DNA of 64,000 nucleotides from Membranipora membranacea. Taxonomy: Eukaryota > Bryozoa > Gymnolaemata > Cheilostomatida > Membraniporidae. The notes beneath the pieces are model-generated. The model was not told where the DNA came from. It saw nothing but the letters and a program-made list of their open reading frames with translations, and ran no database searches. Location of the stretch: assembly GCA_914767715.1 (NCBI GenBank), contig OU612066.1, positions 35,374,283-35,438,282 on the forward strand, given 5' to 3'. Below, one piece after another: positions 63,870 through 64,000 of this stretch. Made by a program: the position numbers and the translations under genes. How positions within the stretch are numbered: the first letter of the stretch is position 1; every line of letters starts with the position of its first letter.

Positions 63870-64000
63870 GTAAGGTGACAGCAACAGTTACAACTTTTAC
63901 GATTTTAATTCATTTTAATTCCTTCTCTCTGAATTCTTTGGCTACCTCAAGGATTTGTTTCAGTACATCAATGATTCTTTAGGATAATATACTATCACTG

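Overview
This is nuclear DNA from an animal: spliced genes with GT-AG introns and metazoan families on both strands (MIB1, vitamin K gamma-carboxylase, caspase, C-type lectin/sushi receptor, ER-phagy receptor, peflin). About eleven genes lie in 64 kb, the DNA is AT-rich, and most introns are 200-1500 bp. Together with the short gene spacing this suggests a compact invertebrate genome. A sponge or another early-branching animal is plausible, but the sequence alone does not settle the phylum. There is no sign of prokaryotic, organellar or viral sequence.

Layout. 1-3400: a degenerate minisatellite, then a secreted Thr/Pro/Ser/Glu repeat protein (+). 4949-6415: a VMO1-like secreted protein (-). 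6797-9027: a small Arg/Ser- and Cys-rich protein, a small membrane protein and a tiny basic ORF (all +). 9474-16979: MIB1 E3 ligase (-), head to head with GGCX (+, 17289-27276). 28215-31006: a selectin-like C-type lectin/CCP membrane receptor (-). 32272-35748: a caspase that appears to be spliced to an N-terminal ankyrin-repeat region (-). 37103-52562: a complete 22-exon dihydropyrimidine dehydrogenase (-), whose introns hold a 1.4-kb fold-back element, a hAT-like element and a 16-bp minisatellite. 53946-59859: a RETREG/FAM134 ER-phagy receptor (+), head to head with DPYD. 60452-62500: ribosomal protein eL43/RPL37A (-), head to head with a peflin gene (+, from 62977) that runs off the window.

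The genes are not functionally clustered. They are a mixture of housekeeping (DPYD, RPL37A), ER/secretory (GGCX, RETREG), signalling or cell death (MIB1, caspase, peflin) and secreted or surface proteins. Three neighbouring pairs share short head-to-head intergenic spacers (309 to about 1380 bp) that may be shared promoters. Exon models were built by hand from splice sites, reading-frame phase and known family sequences. The assembled DPYD (1023 aa), GGCX (752 aa), RPL37A (92 aa), VMO1-like (210 aa) and MIB1 (1042 aa) are all close to the usual family lengths. The most unusual items are the ankyrin-caspase fusion, the higher-order structure and late frameshift in the 18-bp coding repeat, the fold-back element beside a DPYD splice donor, and the undescribed small proteins at 6.8-9.0 kb.
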